Assembly: GCA_963693305.1 (NCBI GenBank)
Contig: OY855913.1
Span: 11,872,201 to 11,936,200, forward strand
Direction: 5' to 3'
Length of the DNA stretch: 64,000 nt
Source: Meandrina meandrites
Lineage: Eukaryota; Cnidaria; Anthozoa; Scleractinia; Meandrinidae
The notes below the pieces were generated by a model, which was given only the letters and a program-made list of their open reading frames with translations, ran no database searches and was not told where the DNA came from. A program made the translations under genes and the position numbers. Shown piece after piece: positions 59,201 through 64,000 of this stretch; position 1 is the stretch's first letter; each line of letters begins with the position of its first letter.

Positions 59201-62200
59201 GGGAATGTCGCCGAAAATTCTGTACATTGCCTCATCAAATACATCTTGTGATGCCTTTGCGCCAAATACAAGCCTTTTAGGTCTAAAATTACCCCAGGGG
59301 GTACTGAAGGTAGCGACTGATCTCGATTCTGGGTGTAGTACTAACTGGTGGTACCCCTGTCGGAGGTCCAATTTTGTCCAGATAGTGCAATCATGGAACT
59401 TGTGAATGAAATCTTCCACTATTGGTGCTTGTGAGATTCGGCTCCTTTCCATGTACTGGTTCGGAACTCGTAAGTCAACACTCGCTCTGATCATGTGTGG
59501 CTCCAGCTGGTCTGATCGCAACCCTGCAAATTTCGGTTTCGGTTGCACCACCAAAGGTGAGCACCAGGTAACTGGTTCATCGTCAGGTACTTTCTCAAAG
59601 ATGTCTTCTTGAATGCCTAAGTCTAACCACTTTTTCAGCGGCTCTTGAAGATAGTATGGTACCTGCCTAGGTTTCTGTGCTACCGGCACTGCTCCGGGTT
59701 TCATATGGAATCGGCTTAGGATCTCCCTACTATTCCTCTTGTCTTCTATCTTGCCAATACCTTGAAATAAGTGGCTGTACTTGGTGATCAAATCTTTCAT
59801 ATCCCGTTCACCTTCTGCCTGTTTAACGGTGTTAGCATTATGTGTCTCCTCAGATATGGCCAGATCATTGGGCTCAGTGAAGCTGCCATCTGGTTGAATC
59901 TTCAGCATTCCTAATGCTATTAGTGTTTCCTTGCTAATCAGTGGAGGTGATTGGATCCTTCCAGACACCACAACAAATTTGGTTGGTTTCCCACACGTTT
60001 CATTACAAATCACAGTTTGAAATTCTCCTTTGACCTCGAGTTTGTGCTGGAGAGTACGCAACTTGACATTACTGTTTGCAAGGATTGGTTTGTCATGTGT
60101 TCTGTGACTGAATGCCTTGAACTGGTGTTCGTCCATAATATTAACATCCGCCCCACTGTCAGCTTCCATCAATACATCCACATCATTTAATCTCACCATA
60201 ACAGTTCGATAATCATCACCATTTTTGCCAATCACTCTTATCTTCTTGACGTGTTTTAAGTGTTCCACTGCCTGGCCGAAAAAATCATCATCTGAGCTTG
60301 TGGATTCAGCATCTTCAGTTGTCTTCTTAATTCTCCCACTGCTTTTCCTTTTACTTTGCTTCTGTCTTCTAAACTTGTGGCTATGAGTACTCTCAGATTT
60401 GCATACAGAGGAGAAATGGTTCAATTTGTGGCATTTATGGCCTTTCTTACCATAGGCAGGGCAATCTTTTCCTTTCTCATGGACTCCAAACAATCCACAA
60501 TATTGACATTTGTGCTTTTTCCCAGGCCTCTGTGTTTGGTTGGATCCACTGCTTTGCTGTTTGGGGTATTGCAAATCGGAATGCACATGAGAAACATTCT
60601 CACGGGAAACACTCTCACTTCCCATATCTTTCATTTGCCTCGCAATATCCTCCGTCTGGCTTGCTTCGGTCAGAAATCGTGTTAGATCCCACGTCTTGCT
60701 AATGGCTTTCTCAATCATCTTCTTGTTGTCAATGGTTTGAATTATGTGCTCCAAAATTCTCTCGTCGAATGTAGCTCCAAATTCATGAACATTCCTTCGC
60801 TTTCTCTCGCAGCCTTGCCGCGTATGCACTTGTGGTTTCACCCATGTGTGGCCTCATTTTCAAAAATAAATACCTCGCATGATGCTTGTTCTTCTTTGGA
60901 GTGAAGTGATCATTCAGCTTAGTACGCAACTTCAGGTACACATCTTCCACCTCTGGATCCGGTAGACTCTTTCCTAATCGAGCTATCTCTTTCCCGCCGT
61001 AAATTATTATAGCATCCTTCTTATCGACGGCCTCCGTAATTCTGAAGTATCGGAATTCTCGCTCAATTCCCTCCAGCCATTCTTCCCATGCTTTGCTGAT
61101 GCTGTTCGCTTTGTCCGGAATGATAAATGGCCGTGTTCGAGGGTTTCTAGTTTCTGTGACGACTTGAATCGCTTGTGCTGCTCCACCACTTGTTGTTGCT
61201 GTTTGTTCTGTCATAATTCTCTCTTGTTTTTATCCTTGTCGCCAATGTAACACTCCAAATACACTCAAGCTCGATGTACACTCAAAAGCACATGGTTTAA
61301 TTCTGACACATACTTCATGCAAGTCACACTAAATATATCATCTAACAACTACTTCGTGTAAGTCGCACAGGATATAACAGTATAATGTTTACCACATGTT
61401 TACATTGTGACTTATTCTAGGAGCAACGAACACAAAGTGAACAAAATCTTTCTACCATTGCAAAGACCCATGAGAAGATGAAGACAGAAGTGAGAGGTTT
61501 GTTGGAGAAAAACAACAAATTATTACCCCAAGGTTTCAAATTATAATAGGCCATTTCCTGGTTACCCTTTGCCTCTGTTTCAACATGAGTCTACGTGCGA
61601 AACCATTTAATTTAAATTTAAGCTGGATTTGCATGAAAATGGACATGTAGGTGAAACTCATTTTCATATGAATGGTTTCACACCTAGACTCATTTTGAAA
61701 CAGAGGCAAAGGGTAACTCGGAAATGGCCTATTGAAAGGGAATTTAAAGGCATAATCTTTGTGGGATAAAACAAAAATTTTAATCTTTCAAGTGTACCAT
61801 TGTGTTATTCCATTGATGCCCCTCCCATGGAAGGTTTTTTGGTTTGAATTTCCCCACCCCTCTGGAAATTCCAGTTATGCCCCATACTTTTCTTTAAAAA
61901 GTTTGGCTTTTGAGAACCCCTGACCTCCTTGGAATTTCCATTGACCTTCCATGAGGTAGGTAAGGATATCTTCTGGAACTGCACATTGTGAAATTTGATA
62001 TTAAAATTATAATTATATAAACCATTTAAAGGTTGTCTTTGCCTTACACCTTTGCAAAGTCATTCAAAGAAAAGGTTTTTGGGAGGTGAAAGTCATCTTT
62101 TATGTAAATTGAAAGATAGATTCAGTACAGCTAGGACTTGTTTTGAAACAACAATAAGGCATTAGTAACTCAGAAATTGTTTATTTATTTGTATTTGGCT

Positions 62201-63026
62201 ACCAAGCAAACTCTTTCTTTCTATCATTTTCTCAATTTTTTTGTTTTATATTCAGGAGGTAGATGAATTTAGGTCTTAATAGCGGTGGTGCATGGTGGGA
62301 TACTTAATTACCCCTCTTTTTGTATTCAGTACATGACATAATTGCCTAATCTCTTTCTCTGTTGTGAAATATTTTTAGTGGGAGGCACGGTGGCCTAATG
62401 GTTAGTGCGTTGGACTCCGGATCGGGCAGTCCAGTTTTCGAGCCCTGGCCGGGGCACTGCGTTGTGTTCTTGGGCAAGATACTTTACTCTCATAGTGCCT
62501 CTCTCCACCCAGGTGTATAAATGGTTACCGGCGAATTTACTGCTGGGGGTAGCCCTGCAATGGACTAGCATCCCATCCAGGGGGGAGTAGAAATACTCCT
62601 AGTCGCTTCATGCTACGGAAACCAGGATAAGCTCCGGCCTGATGGGCCCCTAGGCTCGTATACAGACTTTACATGACATAATTGCCTAATCTTTTTCTCT
62701 GTTGTGAAATATTTTTAAATTATATATATTGAATTTTTATAACTATTTGTGAATAACTTTATCAACTTTGTAAATATACCGGTAAAATTATAGTGTTTAA
62801 GTTCTTAATAAGTTGATTAAATGATTTGTTTTGTATTTATTTGTATTTGCATATTTTTACATGCAGATACAAATTGTTTTAATGAGTTTGTTGGAACTCC
62901 TTGGTTACATGTCTAAGTAAATTGGTTGATTGATTTTTGTAACTTTTTTGTAGTATCTTCTTACTTCAAGTCTAAATTGCGAAGTTTGTACAAAGCTGCA
63001 GGCAGTGATGCAGAAACTGAAGTAGA
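53213..63026 (+). CDS. SGF29: SGF29, SAGA/ATAC-associated tandem-Tudor protein, N-terminal exons (partial)
   Basis: Three exons are visible: 53213-53353 (ATG at 53213), 61421-61496 and 62954-63026. Phases agree, and the last donor (GTAAGT at 63027) leads off the right edge. The N-terminus is Ser/Asn/Thr-rich. Then follow SLLKELHALVLQIQ, EQRTQSEQNLSTIAKTHEKM and SSYFKSKLRSLYKAAGSDAE. These match the N-terminal helical region of human SGF29/CCDC101 (ELLTELHQLI..., RSEHNL...KTHERM, YYRTKLRGLY) residue for residue in order and spacing. This region anchors SGF29 in the acetyltransferase complex. The tandem Tudor domain that reads H3K4me3 should be on exons beyond the window. The exon 1 donor (CAG/GTGCTC) is weak but sits exactly where homology stops. 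Intron 1 (8 kb) holds a foldback element and the Gypsy-2/Mutator-like nest; intron 2 holds a SINE. Confidence 0.9.
53617..54796. mobile_element. Foldback element carrying a broken RecQ-like helicase (about 1180 bp)
   Basis: Arms 53617-53780 and about 54640-54796 are inverse complements over about 150 bp. They start CCATGG..ATCCT.GGAAACC and include the purine-rich AGGGGAAGCCCTGGGAAGCT region. No target duplication is clear. It lies in SGF29 intron 1. Confidence 0.75.
54055..54463 (-). pseudogene. RecQ-like DNA helicase N-terminal fragment, degenerate
   Basis: One minus frame contains MKEEQSMIVRKTVEGRDVYA and LPTGFG, a damaged Walker A (the Lys-Ser that should follow Gly is replaced). An overlapping frame then gives LRNNKITAACIGESADIDRK, the motif Ia-like region after a frameshift. 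This is the start of the RecQ-type helicase core. Downstream motifs (DEVH etc.) are absent. Broken helicase genes of this sort recur in cnidarian repeats as I remember them; that last point is inference. Confidence 0.7.
54972..55105 (-). repeat. Gypsy-2 3' LTR
   Basis: 134 bp, TG...CA, paired with 61246-61379. Confidence 0.92.
55408..56711 (-). pseudogene. Gypsy-2 integrase domain, severed from Pol
   Basis: Resumes at YPIKDEIYEAQGLIF after the insertion. It has the HHCC zinc finger (HKLGHLG, CFDCQ) and DDE core (SIDFGGPYP, SDNGPPF, HPRAKGQVERFM), then a C-terminal chromatin/nucleic-acid-binding tail ending in a basic stretch. The open frame extends upstream to 56919 only because the inserted element's TIR happens to be open. 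Confidence 0.88.
56721..58188. mobile_element. Mutator-like non-autonomous element nested in Gypsy-2 pol (1468 bp)
   Basis: Long TIRs begin TAGCCTGCGAACGCAGACGT and match over about 95 bp with one visible mismatch. GGTAGAATG (9 bp) flanks both ends (56712-56720, 58189-58197). The 9-bp duplication plus long TIRs fit Mutator-like elements. Minus-strand frames at 57437-57756 code no known transposase. Confidence 0.88.
57517..57756 (-). other. Unrecognised open frame in the Mutator-like element
   Basis: ATG at 57756; 79 codons. Segments KLGKKSEENLTVIMSDFASI and AAIDQMRLIFTRDLHLQRNY look protein-like. It could be cargo captured by the element. No family recognised, and an overlapping frame (57437-57673) makes the reading uncertain. 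Confidence 0.25.
58189..60800 (-). pseudogene. Gypsy-2 Gag C-terminus, protease, reverse transcriptase and RNase H
   Basis: Order: Gag C-terminal part; zinc-knuckle region (CQYCGLFGVHEKGKDC, the second knuckle lacking its first Cys); protease-like ADSGADVN; reverse transcriptase with KLDLRQGYHQ and QRDD near 59172-59186 where Y/I-S-D-D is usual; RNase H with EAS for DAS and TAHKPL for TDHKPL. It reads LAPFY and then enters the inserted element. The altered catalytic residues suggest a non-functional copy. Confidence 0.85.
60783..61214 (-). pseudogene. Gypsy-2 Gag, N-terminal part (frameshifted)
   Basis: ATG at 61214 opens MTEQTATTSGGAAQAIQ and runs through a Gypsy capsid-like domain to RLREKAKEC, then stops. 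The rest of Gag (FDERILEHIIQT onward) continues in the next frame, so an extra T near 60787-60790 broke it. The element has no intact Gag. Confidence 0.85.
61246..61379 (-). repeat. Gypsy-2 5' LTR
   Basis: 134 bp, TG...CA, upstream of gag on the minus strand. Confidence 0.92.
62378..62670 (+). mobile_element. tRNA-derived SINE with 47-bp target duplication
   Basis: The tRNA-like head has an A box (TGGCCTAATGG, 62391-62401) and a B box (TTTTCGAGCCC, about 62435-62445). A body with GGACTAGCATCCCATCCAGG, like the central domain of metazoan SINEs, follows. The 47-bp direct repeats 62331-62377 and 62671-62717 differ at one base. It lies in SGF29 intron 2. Confidence 0.85.
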
Positions 63027-63609
63027 GTAAGTAATTTTATCACAATAAAACTCTTTAAAGGTGTTATGGTATAAAATAGATAATTGCTGTGAGCTGCTAG
63101 CCTCCATCATGCTTTTACCATTTAGATAGGTTAAACATCTAAGCTTATTTTCCTATTATATGACAGTGATCCTAATATTTCCATTTCCTAATGGTGTATG
63201 TGACCAGCAGTTTGCATAAGTGTTGCTTTCACTGCACACTAACTCATTAATATGTAGAACATGTGGAACTGGTGTTGTCAAATGTAAATACTACATGCAA
63301 TAAAGTGTACTTCAGTAAATTAGCACTGCTTTGCTCAGAATGGTTCCTCAGAGTATGAAAAGTGAAAGTAAGTGTCCAGGATAATCTACAAAACAAGCCA
63401 GACTGTGAGCACTGTGCTATTATTTAAAATGATGAGGTTAAATGCGATTTAACCTAGTTAACCAACCATAAGTGTGCAGTCAGCTCTCTCAGTGATCAGC
63501 GGTTCCTATGTAGCTCTTGCCAGGCTCAGGATTCTACCCTCCTGGACATAATGTTCAGCATGGTGTCAGGCCCTCATATATCATGGCAGTATTTCAGTGA
63601 TGTTTAGCA

Positions 63610-64000
63610 GGGGTTATAAGAATGGTAAAATCTGAGACTCGCTAAGATGCCAAGACCCTCACTGAAAATCTGAGACCAAGACTTAACTATTTTTACAAAT
63701 CCAAGCCCAAGATGCTGTGATTCAAAAATCTGAGCACAAGACACTGTAATCTAGAAAATATCAGAGCACGAGACTGTTATATGGTAATTTACGAGGTAGA
63801 ATTTATTGTAACCCGGAAAGCCTATGTGTTTGTGGTTGTGATGTTGAGCCATTTATCACGAATATTCTTTGTTTTGCTGTTGTTGTTCTCATTGTTTTGT
63901 GATGGTTCACTTGGTTTGTGAGACTCGAAGACTCAAACTTCAAGATTCCGAGACCTGCCTTATTTTTTGCAAGCTCGAGAATGCAAGACTCTAGTTTGCA
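63610..64000. repeat. Dispersed repeat, copy 2 (cut by window edge)
   Basis: Inverse orientation to 44870-45450. It is rich in TGAGAC/CAAGAC/CGAGAC words. It lies in SGF29 intron 3. Confidence 0.7.

Larger units (their letters stand above)
54972..61379 (-). mobile_element. Gypsy-2: decayed Ty3/Gypsy LTR retrotransposon with nested insertion (6408 bp)
   Basis: LTRs of 134 bp (54972-55105, 61246-61379) look identical by eye and run TGTAACACTCC...GATATAACA. GTATA flanks both ends (54967-54971, 61380-61384). Polypurine tract AAAAAGGGGGAGA precedes the 3' LTR. TTGGCGACAAGGAT follows the 5' LTR as a likely primer site. Without the inserted Mutator-like element (1468 bp plus 9 bp) it would be about 4.9 kb. 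It lies in SGF29 intron 1, antisense to the gene. Confidence 0.93.

Overview
Eukaryotic, AT-rich, repeat-rich DNA with small exons and kilobase introns. Five host genes of metazoan families can be followed through their splice sites. The mix of mobile elements (Ty3/Gypsy elements of cnidarian/invertebrate type, tRNA-derived SINEs, very many TIR elements, a RecQ-like helicase fragment carried by a foldback element) fits an anthozoan, most likely a stony coral. The species call is inference; the metazoan call rests on gene content.

Layout. (1) 1246-14380, minus: N-terminal half of a TRMT2A-like tRNA uracil-5-methyltransferase (acidic N-terminus plus RRM, including a 19-nt microexon); the catalytic exons lie off the left edge. 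(2) 15686-22331, plus: a complete five-exon gene for a secreted, probably GPI-anchored protein with two glyoxalase-like (VOC) domains, divergent from TRMT2A. (3) 24945-29491, plus: complete four-exon malectin. (4) 35833-53009, minus: a TLCD3/FAM57-family TLC-domain membrane protein, tail-to-tail with malectin; one internal exon was not found. (5) 53213 to the right edge, plus: first three exons of SGF29 (SAGA/ATAC subunit), head-to-head with TLCD3 with 203 bp between start codons.

Most remaining DNA is mobile. A nearly intact Gypsy element with a single 1345-codon Gag-Pol frame (46847-51458, 5-bp TSD) sits in a TLCD3 intron. A second, decayed Gypsy element (54972-61379) sits in SGF29 intron 1 and is itself split by a Mutator-like element with 9-bp TSD. 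Seven TTAA-flanked non-autonomous copies from six TIR families were found, two nested as long palindromes. There are also pogo-like and hAT-like MITEs, several small elements with 9-bp TSDs, SINEs (one with a 47-bp target duplication), a LINE tail, a foldback element carrying a broken RecQ-like helicase, and an AT-microsatellite/hairpin/tandem-repeat block at 6.3-7.9 kb.

The host genes have separate roles: tRNA modification, an extracellular VOC protein, ER glycoprotein quality control, a TLC-domain lipid-related membrane protein and chromatin reading. They do not form one pathway. The clearest regulatory feature is the presumed bidirectional TLCD3/SGF29 promoter. Exon joins were inferred by eye from splice sites, phase and family knowledge; no alignment or expression data were available.
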